A stretch of DNA of 64,000 nucleotides from Dermacentor variabilis (GCF_050947875.1 NC_134573.1:71797315-71861314); one strand, 5' to 3'. Counted from the stretch's first letter, positions 45,532-58,379 are shown. The notes: a model not told the origin generated them from the sequence alone. Numbers and translations: made by a program.

Positions 45532-46272
45532 TGTTGCGTTTCGCCTGCGACACGTGGTTTTGCCGGCGCGACTGCGGCGGGGCGGCAGACATTTTGGCCC
45601 GATCGTCGTCGCCGCAACACTCATCGGCAGGTGTTTCCAGGCGCGACTGCGGCGATGCGACCGCAAAGGATCATCCTCTCATTCCAGTCATTGTGCCCGA
45701 AACAGGCGATGCCAAAGCAGGGATCATCCTCTCATTCCAGTCATTGTGCCCGAAACAGGCGATGCCAAAGCAGGGATCATCCTCTCATTACAGTCATTGT
45801 GCCCGACCGGCAGCGCTACAACAGGGTGCTACGAGATCGTGCTCGACAGGGTGCTACGAGATCGTGCTCGACATGGTGCTACGGCAGCGCTTCGACAGTG
45901 TGCGTCACCATTAGCCCATTGTACATTCACGTGCTCGTCTTTTGAGGGGTTCCTTCTTGCCCTCAACTGCGAGAGTATAAAAACAGCTGCCCCCGGACGC
46001 CAAAAGGAGGGCTCCGATTTCTTCTGTTGAGTGAAGTGCTCTCCCGTCTCTCTACTTCGGTCAAACCTGACCGCCAACTCTTTGCGATGTTAAAATAAAC
46101 AAGTTGTTTCGTTGTTACCAGTCGACTCATGCTTTGCCGGGACCTTCGGATGCTTCCAGTTGTACCCCAGGCCGCCAGGCCAACGCTACCCTTGGGGCTT
46201 GCGACCCAGGTACAACCACGGGCGTCAGCGCCGAGTTCCCAACAGATCGTACCAGCAGGTGCGATCAAAACA
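45532..46272 (+). repeat. 3' LTR (741 bp)
   Basis: It is collinear with the 5' LTR at a constant offset of 6055 bp, including TATAAAAA at 45976. The few differences I see lie in the last 60 bp: one T/C change, one inserted A and a change in the closing CAAAACA. Confidence 0.92.
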
Positions 46273-46276
46273 CTGC

Positions 46277-47002
46277 TCAGACCAGTGCCGCGGCCGCTTG
46301 AGACCAAAACCTGCGCTCGTGCCAGCAAGGGAGGCCAGAACACAGCCTTTTAGCTTCGCCACCGAGGCGATACGTAGACGATGCGACAAGTAGACCAGAG
46401 TAGCGCGAGTAGCGTTGATGATGCGTACACTTGGCTTCGCTCTTTCTGTTGCTGAACCTACTCCGCGCTTCTAAAGACCCTTTACCCTCCGCGTGCATGT
46501 CGCGCTGTCCGCGGTGCAGCACAACGAAGGTGGCGGCGCCGATGACACGAATGCGCCTCGAGTGTCCTTATGTTTACTATCCAAATCAAGGGCGAGAAAT
46601 CCAGCAGTCTTAGGCAACCTTGCAGAATCGCAAATCATTTTGCACCGAAGCTGGGGCGGAATTCACTAAGCGAACTTACGAACATAATTTGGCGTGAGAA
46701 AATATGGTACAAGAAAAGCGTTATTCACAAGGCTAAAATCGTTCGTAAGATCAGCAAGATGTGATGAGAACTACACTCTATAAGGAACCCCCTTATACCA
46801 TGGCACTTGGGCGTGGTTGTAAGAAACGTATATTATTCCCCTCTTTCTAGATTATCATTTATTTAGGAATGCACTGGAGGTTCCCCCGATGACATTTAGA
46901 AATGTACAGATGAGTCCTATGAATTTAGCGAGGCTTCGGTTACGTCGAGTCTATAGGCTCGAGAAATATGCACGCACATGCGCACACACATACGCACTCA
47001 TT
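46277..47002. other. Unassigned spacer
   Basis: No gene is recognised. An ORF of about 60 codons near 46431 has no domain. Confidence 0.35.
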
Positions 47003-47690
47003 CATATACGACGTGATCATTTCTAAATTTTCCGGAAGGTTTAAAAAATCGACATAATTTTAGTCCTTGAGCTGGATCATTCAGATAGCTGCAGGAGAAA
47101 TCAAAACACTTATTCAACTAATTAGAAGAATTCATAAGATACCTTCTAAAATAATGACTTTAGGGCACATATTGTACCTTACGAATTATAGCTGGTCAGT
47201 TTGCAAGGCGTATTGACCTAGAATTCATTTACGAAATGACACCAGTTTGGAGATATTATTTCGCAAAGTGTGAGACAAAACAGCTGGCCGTCCGAATTAG
47301 TTTCGTGTTTCATTTCATAAAAGAGCGTTTTCTTAAAAACGCAAGTGGAACAACACTGCATTTTTATGGCGGATTTTATGATGCATATCTGCAAACTGCT
47401 GTCATTGTGGAACTTCATTCCAAGTGGATACGCCTTGCAAACTTGCACGGCTATAATTATTGAAGTGCAATATATACCGTGAAGCCATTAATTACGAAGT
47501 TAAACAGTGATTTTTTGTTGATGAGTCGGGTGCGTGTTTCGATTTCTCGTGCTAGTAATATCCGCCTGTTCGAATAATCCAGCTCGAGGACAAGAATTAT
47601 GCGATCTGTCACGGACAACTTTTAAAAATTTCGGAAAACTTATAAATTATCAACCTGTATATGACCAAAGTGACGCATACTACTGGAGAC
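47003..47690. repeat. Foldback element: imperfect palindrome of about 690 bp
   Basis: The left half pairs with the reverse complement of the right half in order. Blocks are CATATACGACGTGATCATTT against CATATACAGGTTGATAATTT, TCCTTGAGCTGGATCATTC against TCCTCGAGCTGGATTATTC, GAGAAATCAAAACAC against GAGAAATCGAAACAC, and AGTTTGCAAGGCGTAT identical in both arms. The centre lies near 47320. No coding capacity is evident. Confidence 0.75.
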
Positions 47691-49217
47691 AGGTCACTTT
47701 TCTTAAAAGAGTGAGTAGCACAATGCTCATAAAGACGCCCCTATGTTGTTGGTTTGCGTGTACAGAGCATGTAAAAGGCAACAGGTCACAGAAGGGCCAG
47801 ACGACCAAGAAAAGGGACAGCAGATAACAGCCATCGTCGTCTTATGATTGGTCGGAGAGGTTCACCTAAACCCGAGCCTAACACCAGTCCTGGGCAAAAT
47901 GACGTCACTCATGATTTTCAGTTCCATCGCGTGATGATCTTTCTATTTTGTCCTCCTGTTACTTAAGAAAACGCTCACAGGCAGTTGTGACACGCTTTTT
48001 ACATGAATTTCAGTTGCCTGTATTTGAATCACAATACTTTGTTGGCGTATATGACTGGCCTCTTTGTAACTTCGCCCGCGCATAGCACTTTTGAAAACTC
48101 GTTACAGAATTTTCAGAAAGGCAGTGTTTGATCAACACGCATTTTACATGAATTTCTATTGCCTGTATTTGAATCCCAATATTTTAATACAGTTGACTCA
48201 AGGCAAATGCAATATCTAGGGAACAGAGAAATAAGTTCTGGTTAATGCGGTATTTATGATATTTACTGAGGGATTGAGCTCGCGGGTACACAGGATGCTG
48301 TTTTGAAAGGGGCAGATACTTTATTGTCAACGGCAGTTAACAGGCCTGGTGGATATGATTAGAGAGTTTCGTTATACAACGTGCATGCCGTGAGCACACG
48401 AATATTACGTTACTGTGAACGGCTCTCTTGGCATTAACAAAATCGCTGTGAAACAAATTGCCAAATATCGCAATCTACGGTAATATACGCAGCTGCAACA
48501 ACCTACGGTACCGAGTGAATTGTCACATCTGAACGGACTTCTTTTATAACGGTTACCTCATGCCATATCTCACAATTAACTTCCGTTGTTGAGCTAATTC
48601 CTGCAAATTCTCTTGAATATAAGTATTCAGGATTTGCGGCGAGTGCAAGGTACCTTCGTGATTTACAAGATATTTCGTTTGCAGCACATAACTTGTAGAC
48701 TAACCCTTTGAACTAAATGAACCATAATGTGCAGTTAGATTAAAAGGAGCTCGAGGTACTAGGTTTACTGCTTCAGGTGTGACTATGTTTACGGAGGGTG
48801 GTGTGGCGTTGCATACGTTCGCTTCCACGTTGTTGTAAGACAGCGCAGCTGTTGACAATTCGAGAAACACGAAAGCATGCAAACAGGTTGTGCTCGCCCA
48901 TCTGTCGACAAGTGCGCTGCCGTCCGTACAATCATCCGCAACCAGCCGGGCCACAAATACGTCCGCTTTGCAGTGCATTGGGAGTGTGTTGTGAATGACA
49001 GAAAAATAGAAATTGATGCGCTGCAATTTGCTGATATAGTGTAATCAATACGACTTGATGCTGTTTTCTGTGTTAGTTGTATTTTACGGGCAGTAATGAG
49101 GATATGCCTTTTTCCCGGTGTTGTTGTTTTCGGCATTTGTTCTTGTAATGTTTGTTTATCTTTGATGCACGCCCTAACAGAAAATCGCTGAATCATTATT
49201 TTTGCGAAGATGCCTCC
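47691..49217. other. Spacer with a 50-bp direct repeat
   Basis: A block CACGCTTTTTACATGAATTTC... at 47991-48043 recurs as CACGCATTTTACATGAATTTC... at 48136-48187, both ending near CAATATTTT or CAATACTTT. Nothing else is recognised. Confidence 0.55.
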
Positions 49218-49420
49218 TCCTATATAGGGTGTCCCAGGTAACGTTAGTCAAGCTGTTAAACGAAAAAAAAAAGAGGTTTAGAAAACACGGTGGAAGATAC
49301 GATTTTAACAGATACGGCGTTCTGTCGACAGACTTCGGATAACCAAGCACCGCAGGTCTTATAATCGTATCTTGCCCCGTAACTTTTTACATGTTTTCAT
49401 GTTTGAATAGCTTGCCTATA
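49218..49420 (+). repeat. Possible tick dispersed repeat with TATAGGGTGTCCC start
   Basis: TATATAGGGTGTCCCAGGTA followed by GTTAGTCAAGC and a poly-A stretch looks like the start of a short dispersed element. I rely on general familiarity with such motifs in tick DNA; there is no second copy in this window. Confidence 0.3.
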
Positions 49421-49586
49421 GGATTAGCTGTGACATACGGAACATATTTCTTCTTTGAAATGTATTATTTGAGAATATAAGAACATAAAAATGACCCATA
49501 TAGAATGCGCATGTTAGTAAGCTAAGATTGCACCGTAGGGCATAGTGTCCAGAAGTTCCTCGACGTAGGATGCTTATATGCAGGTC

Positions 49587-50575
49587 TTGAGAGAGAGATA
49601 GAGAGAGAGAGAAGGATGCACAGAAAGGCAGGGAGGTTAACCAGAGGCGGTTCCGGTTGGCTACCCAGCACAGGAGGAAGGGTGAATGGGGATAAAAAGA
49701 TAAAGAGAGCGGAAGGGGGAGATAGAGAGAAATAGAGTCGAGCACGAACAAGCCGTGTAAACTACAGAGCGGTAGGAGGCGGCGTCTTTAATGTCTATCG
49801 TGGAGCCCCGCAGACAGCAGGAACCTTAATAACGCGAAAAAGGTCTTCACCGCGGATGTTTTGTGCCAGCACTGACCTAAAGCTTTGAGTTCTGATAGTG
49901 GACGATTGTCCAACTGGTCCAGGACTCTGCACAGCACTTGTCTCGGGGCACCATATCGCGGGCAGACACAGATGATATGTGCAAGCGTCTCATCGATGTT
50001 GCATGTGGCACACGTTGGGTCGCTGGCCATTCCTATAAGGGAAGCATATGAGTCAGTAAATGCAACACCTAGCCACAGACGATACAGCATGGTCTGTTTG
50101 CGTCGTGGTAACTCAGGCGGTAGGCGCATCCGTATGTCCGGAGAAAACGAACGCAAACGACACAGGGTGAAAGCGTTCGAGTCCCACAGAGGCAAAGTAC
50201 ATTCACGGGACATAAATCCCAGCCCAGCCGCAGTGCCTGTTCGCGAAACCGGATTCAAGACACGTTGACCACATTCATGTGCAGATCGGGCGGCTTCGTC
50301 GGCGTGGTCATTCCCGCTGATGCTGCAATGTCCTCGAAGCCATTGAAAGATTATGTTGTGTCCCTTGTCATGGTTGCGATGATACATGCGTCGAATTTCT
50401 GAGCCCAGTTGTTCATTGGGTCCGTGGCGCATTGTACTTTGTATGCAATGAAGGGCTGCTTTGGAGTCACTAAAGACTGTCCATTGTTGTAGTGGTTCCT
50501 TGTGAATGAAATGTTCAGCACCCGTCGATGTGGTCACACATGAAGTTTTTAACTTGATTTCTTCTGATTTTGCAG
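49587..50575 (-). mobile_element. I/R1-type LINE, RNase H and C-terminal end (5'-truncated)
   Basis: The minus-strand ORF (49788-50537, open further upstream to about 50570) carries RNase H motifs WTVFSDSKAALH and WLRGHCSISGNDHADEAAR. A C-terminal cysteine-histidine segment CATCNIDETLAHIICVCP follows, ending LHDRH and a stop. LINEs of the I group carry RNase H after the reverse transcriptase. The frame is intact for 250 codons, so the copy is fairly young. The 3' untranslated part (49587-49787) includes GA-rich simple sequence. The 5' truncation is typical of LINE insertion. Confidence 0.85.
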
Positions 50576-53329
50576 GGCTTGAATAACCTATGAGTTGAGT
50601 AGATTGTAGCTCTGGGAACGCTGACTGGCAGCCATACCTCCCCCCAACCCCCCAAAAGAAAAGTATGTTTTCTTTTTAGGCCTCATCGACAATATTAGTG
50701 GGCCCTTAAGCATGGTCCCGTCGGAAACTTTTGGTTATATAGCAGAATTTACAAGGCATCGTCCAGGGACCGTACTACCTCACGAATTATTAAGAATGGT
50801 TGAATAATTGCTGAAACAGAAGCAAAGAATAGGTGGTGCCCGGAGGCCAACCTGCCCTTGATGCACCGAGGGTCTCTTACTTTGCTCGAGCAGCGCCCCC
50901 ATGCAACCTACCGCTCTTGCGTTCTCCTGTACCAGAAACGAGAGTTCCCTCTCTGTACATGCGTTTTCTGGGATTGGAGTACATTGTGTTCCGCATACAC
51001 AGATCAATTCGATATGTCCATGTGTAACTAAAATGTGTGTTGCTGTGCATCACGCGATCAGCTTCTACCTGAATTATGTTGATGGAGCAGCTCGTATATT
51101 TCTGACTAGCTTCGTGAATAAATGATAGCGACCTGCTCGTTCGATAGTAAGCATTACATACTGAAACAGAAAAAAAAAAGAAAGACCTTCTTTCAAAAAA
51201 GAAATGTTTCAAATGTTCCACCAAGATGCAACATGCCCACGTATGCATGTTGATAGGCATGTAACCTTTTATCTGAGAGTAAACTTAAGAACAGAAGGCA
51301 AAATCTGTAACAGTTAAAATGTTTGTCACCTAAACTGCTGCCCACGATGGTCATTCTTATGATCATCACTTGAGTCCGGAGGCAAATGCAAATAAAGGCT
51401 TCAAATTGTGTTCACCAACTCTGCTTGTATGTAGCTATATTTCACTTCATTTATTGTAACCTCAGCGCCGAAGCATTACAGAGGGGAGTGGTTGCATCAA
51501 AAACCATATAAATAATAAGCAATAAAATACGTCAAAGCGAAAACTATGTGCAAGTGAAAAGATAATATATAGTGTTTAACACAATGTTGCTGGTGAATAC
51601 ATTGGCTCTCTGTTTCTTTTTTCTTGACCATACCTACTACCTCAAAGAATAGACAGTGGCAGATATGCCTCCACAAAACTAAGTTGCAAGTTTTAATATT
51701 TTCTCTCGGCAAATGTCACACCTTGTTCGCTCTATTGTAAGCCGTTATGCTCACCAACTCTTTCATCCCACCTCCAAGCACACGATTATCATTGTTTTCT
51801 TCTCTCTCCATCGCTTTCTTTTTTACAGAGAACCTGCTTATCGCTAGGGCTTCATGCATTTTTCGTCTCCGTCACCAAATCTGTGTCAGGTAAAACCATC
51901 ATCACCAGCTGCGGCTCGTGCTAGTGCTCGCGCGTTCCTCGTAAGTCGTCTTTCACAGCTGGCTCCACTGCCGCTCATCATACCAGCCTTCGCATACCAG
52001 CCTTCCTCTGTGAAGGTGCTGGCGGCACTAACCCACTATCAGTCGGTGCGGTGATTTCGGTCTCAAATTCTTTGGCTCAGTATATCGCAAAATGAAAACA
52101 CGGATGTGCAACACGGATCAACGCGGATCTACAAGAATAAATGTGCCTGCATACCTTTCGGCACGATCGACCACCGATCAACACAATAAATGTGTTCGTA
52201 CCTTTGTTCAAAACTCTGTCACCTCTTTGTCGCGTGCTACACAGCTTCGCTGGTCACCCACCTTCATATAGTGGAATGACTAATGATTTTTTCTTGTGCC
52301 GACACTGGCTGCAGCTTCGTCGCATCTTTGTCTCATTCTTCAGCATGGCTTCAAATCATTGATAGACGTACGTTATTCACGCGCAACGATCCATCATTAA
52401 GAGTAAGATTTCCATTGTTTCCTACATGAAAATCAGAAAGACTGCATTCTACTGCGTTCAACAATTCAAAATGCAAAGACGTTTCCCCGTACGCGGGTCA
52501 TTGCTGAGAATGAAGTGATTAATTGAATGCCTTCGTATAGTGGACCAAATTTCCAGCCTTTCTCGGGTTCTTAACCACTACCCAACTTCCTTTACCCATG
52601 AAAGAAAGGAAGAAATATAGAAAAAATTACGCTGAGCAGGATCCGTGTTACACCGTTCTGACCAATTTCGTAGCTTGCACTTCACGCAGACGTCGCTGAT
52701 TAGTGCTGAATAGGAGACGATGCCGAGTCGCACAGTGGCAGATAAAGAGCGCTAGTTAGTAGGGCGCACTGCTTAGAGATCTGAAAAACGCTTGGCCGTC
52801 TAAAGTTTTCACAAAGCAGCAGCCTTTTTCTTTTACTTTTTCATTCAGAACACACAGAACGAAAGCAGTCTGGTTATTTTCTTTTCTTTCGGTTCACTGT
52901 TCATAGGTCGGTTGAAAGTTGTGTTAACAGCGCAAATATTTTCCCTGTCCTTCCGCTGCTGTACCCCCTCACACACGCATAAAAGAAGAGAAACAGAATG
53001 CCGAGGAAGCTCTTCTGGCCTCGAAGATTTTTTTTGTTTTTTGTGAACCCCTGACGTGAAGTCTGGCCGAGTCGCGCACTAAGAACTCTCACAGGCGTAG
53101 TGGGAACGTGGAACGTCCGCATAAGGCAGAGAATTGCGGACTCAGCGCGGTGGAAAGCGGATAGTCACCGCCAGCTATCCGGCTAGTCCCTTGGTAACTA
53201 AACACTGGCGGAGGGCGCTGATAAAAGGGCCTGCTGGGCCTGCCGGACGGACTGTTTGTGTTTTTGTAGTCCGACCCCGAGTTCCGTCGGTGCAATCGAT
53301 ATCCCCATGGTCGGTGTCGAAGGGGGGGA
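50576..53329. other. Unassigned spacer
   Basis: No gene is supported. An exon-like block at 51829-51889 has a pyrimidine tract, AG and a GTAAAA donor, but it is only 61 bp and shows no domain. Confidence 0.35.
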
Positions 53330-53982
53330 GGCGGAACGGCTCTGAGCGTTCTGCCACCGCTGCAAAACAAGCGCTCCAAAACGAGCACGCCGGCAGGGGG
53401 GAGGGGGGGGGGAGGCGAGTAGCTGAGTAGTGCGCGACCGGACCCTACTTAGGAAATAAAGAACGCAAAAACTAAAATGCCGCAACGGCAGCCTACAACC
53501 ATGCGGCCACGTTTTGAAGCAGACGACGGCGGCCGGCACGCACGACGTGCGAGCCGGCGGCCAATGGCAGAGCGAGCGTCGTCCCTGTTGCCACGGGCAA
53601 CTGCCAATGAGGGCCCCTTACCGGTCAAACTGGCTCGTCTTGGCCCGGCGGCTCGACGGGCGAGAGCATCAAGAAGAAGTGAGAGGCAACACCGGTCCGC
53701 AGCATTCCGCTTTGTGCGCTGTGACGCTTCGGATGTTGGCACCGAGTGCTCTCCCTTTGGCGCGACTGTGAACGCCCGGATGCGAGCGGGATTAGCGTGG
53801 ATGCGCGCCGCCGCAGGCTCGTGTTGTGTGTGAGAAGAAGCACGCTCTGTTGTTTCGTGGACTTCCGAACGGTGCTGGTGACTTCTTGATCGACTCGGTG
53901 GAATCTCCTAGCCGATTGGCGGTTCGTCGTTTCTAGACCGCGCGGCAGCTTCCAAGCCGCCGCCGCCTCCTTACATTCAGTT
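53330..53982 (+). promoter_or_regulatory. GC/CpG-rich stretch upstream of a candidate first exon
   Basis: This stretch is clearly richer in GC and CpG than its surroundings (G run near 53397-53413; GGCGGCCGGCACGCACGACG near 53528). It leads directly to an ATG with a downstream splice donor. It could be a promoter and 5' untranslated region. I see no firm TATA box. Confidence 0.4.
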
Positions 53983-54025
53983 ATGGATACCACCACCTGC
54001 CTCACGTCCGCCGTTCTGCTGTTGG
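53983..54025 (+). CDS. Candidate first coding exon with signal-peptide start
   Basis: ATG at 53983 opens MDTTTCLTSAVLLL and runs into the donor TTGG then GTGAGT at 54026. A polar start followed by a hydrophobic run resembles the beginning of a secretory signal peptide whose remainder would lie in the next exon. The unspliced frame continues to 54195, with charged residues straight after the donor. No second exon could be identified in the window, so the gene identity is unknown. Confidence 0.4.
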
Positions 54026-57000
54026 GTGAGTTTTACCGCTCGGTCAACTCCCTCTCACTGCCCCGCAACTTTCTTTATCGAACCTCTGGTGCACTTGCTT
54101 TACGAGTGCGCGGTAGGAGAGGCCTACGAAGGAGCGTGGCAATTAAACTGCAAGGCTCTGTGACTCAAATGCTGTACCTTCAATTCAGTGGTTGAAATTA
54201 CTACCGAGTGTTAGAAACGGATGGGATCCATCGCTCGCCCGGCATACCAATCCCGTGCATCGTAAGCAAGAACTTGGTTCCGGCAAAATTTTTGTGTAAC
54301 TGCGAAACCCAGTATCCCAGCCTTACCATGCAGTTGTGACTGACAGAAACCTAACGCGTTTTCCATCTGTCGACGTGGTTTAAATGCATTCCACTGCTCA
54401 GTAAAACAGCGTCATACTATGGATGTATTACTATGGTCTCGTTTCTGTTACACTGGCCTGAACAAAACAAGAGAGAGAGCCTGACTTTACTGAAAAGCTG
54501 GAGCTGCTGTCATAAACGCTATAGTACACCTATATAGGGTGAATAATAGGATATATGCACAGTTACAACAAGGGCACACAAATGGCTCTTGTGCTCGCCC
54601 TCATGCATATTCACTTTAACGCTATTCACATATTCTTATTAAGGTCCCTACATTTCAGAAAGACCAGGAGCGATCTCGTAGCGCGTAGTTGATGCTGCAG
54701 CACGCGAGAAAAATGCCACGCTGCTCCATTTCCCAATGTCGAACTCGGAGTACAAGTGTACTGCGGGTTTTAAGAAGTGTCTCCTGTACCTAAAACGACA
54801 GCGCTCGCATAGAACAGGTTGGAAGTCGTCAGCGACAGCACATACAGCAAGCAAATTTGCGGGTCTGTCCACAGTATCTCGTACTTAAAGTACATTCGAA
54901 CGCCTTCGTGAAGAAAATCCTACGTTATAAAGGTAATTTCGTTGTAAAGATCCCGCGCCATACCGCTCGCAATAGAGCACGCTTAGCATATTGAGCAGAT
55001 TAAAGTAGTTCCTTTACCGTGCATTAAACGCATGCTTAAAGGAAACGGTAGCTAATTTTGCCCTGCACACTTCGTTGTACGGAATGTGCACCTGCTGCCA
55101 ACCTTATGGCATCGAGCATCACGGCGTGCTCTACGGCGAAACACGCGAGCGACGCCATTTAGGTGAAGCTGAAAAGCGTCGCAGATGCTCGCCGAACGCG
55201 AAGATTGTTTTGTCTAGTTTTTCCTTGATTTCTTTTTTTCTTTTTGTCAGCAGGTCCCGTGAGGCCCTCTTGTCAAAGTGTTAAGCCGTACGGCCGGCTT
55301 TACAAACGCGCGAGCACCACGCGCGCTTGCTCTAACGGAACAAATCAGCCGTCGGACAGGTCGAAATTCCTTCGTTGTATCGGCAAATTCATTTTAACGT
55401 CTTCCGCAGTAGTAATGTCCAGAACACATATTGTCACACAGTAGTGGCGGTGAAAACCCAACTTCGTTCATTGGGCGAACCTGAGCCCACAAAGCACAAT
55501 CACAGCGGCGAACACAGTCGGCAATCGCCGAAAATCTGGTCTGCCGGTCAAAGCGCGTCGACGTTTATACAAGAATGGTCGCAGGTTCCAGAGCGATCGC
55601 TCGTGCCTGCGCCTCTTCCAGAAAGCACTACACAATTCGCGTCACACATGCAATCAGATTGCACAAGCTTCGGTGACAAGAGACAACGGATAGCATCATC
55701 GACAACGTTCCAGCAAGATCCAATAGTGCGGACGGACAGATCTTGCGTTGAGCAATAACTTTAAGCTGTTGGTGAGTGAAGTGCAGTCCCGAGAAAAGGA
55801 TAGGTACGCGTGTCAATATGAAAGTTAAAAATTTAGCTTGGAAATACGAAATGCTTCGTGATGTAGCTCGTTTCATTCTGGAAGCTTTCATTGTCGCGGC
55901 GTTCGACGTCGTTTCATGTAGAACATGTTGAATCTGGTGCGGTGAAGACATACTTGTTCCTACATCTTGAGGCGTCACAGTATACAGTAGTCACAAGAGG
56001 GAAGACGGGGAATTAGACGAGTTGGTGAAGCTTCATTGGCGGGTATGACAAAGTGATCGGTAGATGTTATAAAGGGCGCCTGTAGCAATTATCAACATGC
56101 TCAGAAAATATGTCAAGTAGGTGATTTCTATGGAGCTTGCTGCTGGATCGCTTCTTCCAGTTGTCGCACATTACGCAGAGCCATCTGAGCATGCGCCAGA
56201 GAGCAGTTGGGAGTTTTCAGCACTGAGTGCATCGATTTACGGCGTTTTCAGCTAACTTTTTTCGATTCGCCTGGCTCTTTCTTGAAAGCGGGCCATGCTG
56301 CAGTCGCTGACGGCATTCTACGGGGCTTGTCAGTTAAGACACTTCATTAATTTATATGTATACTTAAACAGAATGTCACTCTAATTGTAACAACATATTG
56401 ACTGCAGGACAGTTACCGCAATAAGCCGTTGCTTCTTATCGTACGTTTTGGGCACTCGTGTAAAATATTTGTGAACACAATTCTGCCCCGCTTACACTAG
56501 ACGGAAGGCGGCCGAATGCCTGTTGTTCGAAGTGGTTACGGGGCGTCTCAAACCAAGTTCGTGCATCTTTCTTGCATGGTATTATTACGTACCGCGTATA
56601 ACCTGACCCGCAGTTCACGGTCTTATAACACGGCGAACGCGGCCGCTCCTTTGCAGAAAGGAAGTGTTACGAGAGGGGATTAGACACCCACTGGGGAGGC
56701 TTTGCTTATTTTTTGTGTGTGGTACGTTTCTTTTTCGCTCGGCTCTTTGATCGCCAACGTGATTCGACGAGCGTTCCAATTTGAGCCGCAGGACCCGCTT
56801 CGATTGGATCCAGTTCGAGGCCGCGTAAGGCGACGACAAGTGTGTGGGCACATGTCGCGTCCCTTTGCGCCATAAACCCTCCGTGTATATATCGGCACAC
56901 ATCTCATGTACCTCTACTCATTCGCTACCTGGTAGCTGCTTTTAGTTTCGCCTCGCCTGACCGCCTCAGAGCGACGTATAGGAAAATAAGTTAAGGGGCG

Positions 57001-58379
57001 GAAAGAAACGAGGAAAAGAATGAGAAAGAAAACGAGTTGACACTGTGATCTCTTTGCTGGCAAGGACGCCGGCCGTCGGTTTGATTAAAAAAGGAAAATA
57101 AAATAGAATCTCCCAAGGTTGCTCGCTTCCTACGCGTACATCTGTGCCTGGACGCGAGACCCCATGTACGCGGCTGGCATATCGATACACATCCATCCCA
57201 CATTTGAAAAAAGCCAGGTGCGCTGTATAGCGTGACCCGGACGGATTGTGGGATCAAAAAAGGAAAATAAAAAGAAGTTGGAGAGCGAAGGCGAAGGTTT
57301 GATCTCGCTGCCGCAGATTCTGCGGCAGTTTAGGTGCCGTGAAGGTCTGCCACATAATCGAGCGCCGCTGAGAATGCTTCCCTACGGCATCCAGCAGCGA
57401 AGGCGTCGAATCCATGATGGATACCTGCTGTTTAATGTTCCCAGTTTGCTCTACTTTATTCTCTCTCTTTTTTTTAATCACAGCAATGCGGTTGTATCAC
57501 TGAACTCCATGCTAGGCCGCGTTTTGAACGAGCACTTGTGAACTCTTTGTTGCAGCTTTCAGTAATGCTGGGCATCTTTCGTCGCCGTAATCGTGCTGCG
57601 TTAATTTCAGACGTAGAAGCTGGTTGCATCTATGAAGAGAAACCGCTTGCACCTATTGGCAATCCTATCAGCTTTATTTTGCTGATTTTTTTTTGTTTGC
57701 GTATGTAACAACACTGACAAGGTGCCACGGAAAGACAAAGCGCTAACGACCGATCGGATCAGAATAATATATTAGGAACCTATACGTGGAAGGGGCAGGG
57801 TATCGATCGCTCACTATCATAGCGTCTCAGGCGAACTCAGGTGACCGTTAAGATTAAGTCTCAGTCGGCAACGTCACCGAAAGTGCGACTACCAGTGGAC
57901 GCTGCGACTCGACATCATTAGCAAAAGAGGTCGCCGAGCAATCCCAACATGCGTTTGCATTCGCTTAGTTCACCATTTGCGTCATTTCGGTGGTGATGAG
58001 AAAGGTAAAGGCGTTCTAATGTCTAGTCGTAAACGAATGCCTACGGCTGCGCACACTTGTCAACTGCAACCTGCGACGCCAGCCCATGCTCTATTACTCA
58101 ACGGGACAGCGCGCAGAGCATAACACGCATCGCGTTTTTGTGCAATCCTGCGAGTGAACAAGACGCTACCAGCTGCCGTACGTCCTGGCGGGTGACGAAA
58201 CCACTGTTATGATGGCCCTCGGCGACGCGACAGGTGCATACTAATTCTCCGCAAGCGTGGCTCATCTGCATGGTCCTTGCAGTCGGTGCATTACGGGGAG
58301 CTCGTTGAATATCGCATGCTGTTCGCATCTATAACCTAGGGAAGAGAACAAATATTGCCGCGTCCTTCGTCGCTTGCCA
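54026..58379. other. Unassigned spacer or intron
   Basis: If the candidate exon is real, this may be its first intron. No second exon, LINE or SINE is recognised. A small perfect hairpin CTGCCGCAGATTCTGCGGCAG lies at about 57308-57328. Confidence 0.35.

Larger units (their letters stand above)
39477..46272 (+). mobile_element. Complete Gmr1-like Ty3/gypsy LTR retrotransposon (6.8 kb)
   Basis: Two 741-bp LTRs flank a leader, one gag-pol ORF and a 486-bp 3' spacer, and CTGC duplications bracket the whole. The LTRs are almost identical and the ORF is unbroken, so insertion was recent. In pol, integrase precedes reverse transcriptase and RNase H. Known of the family: that order, within a Ty3/gypsy-type RT lineage, defines Gmr1-like elements, first reported from deuterostomes, and their capsid is related to the SCAN domain. 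Assignment to that clade here is inferred from domain order and the SCAN-like capsid, without a tree. Confidence 0.88.

Noticed and set aside
51829..51889. Exon-like block with good acceptor and donor
   Set aside because: Only 61 bp with no partner exon or domain; this can arise by chance in A/T-rich sequence.
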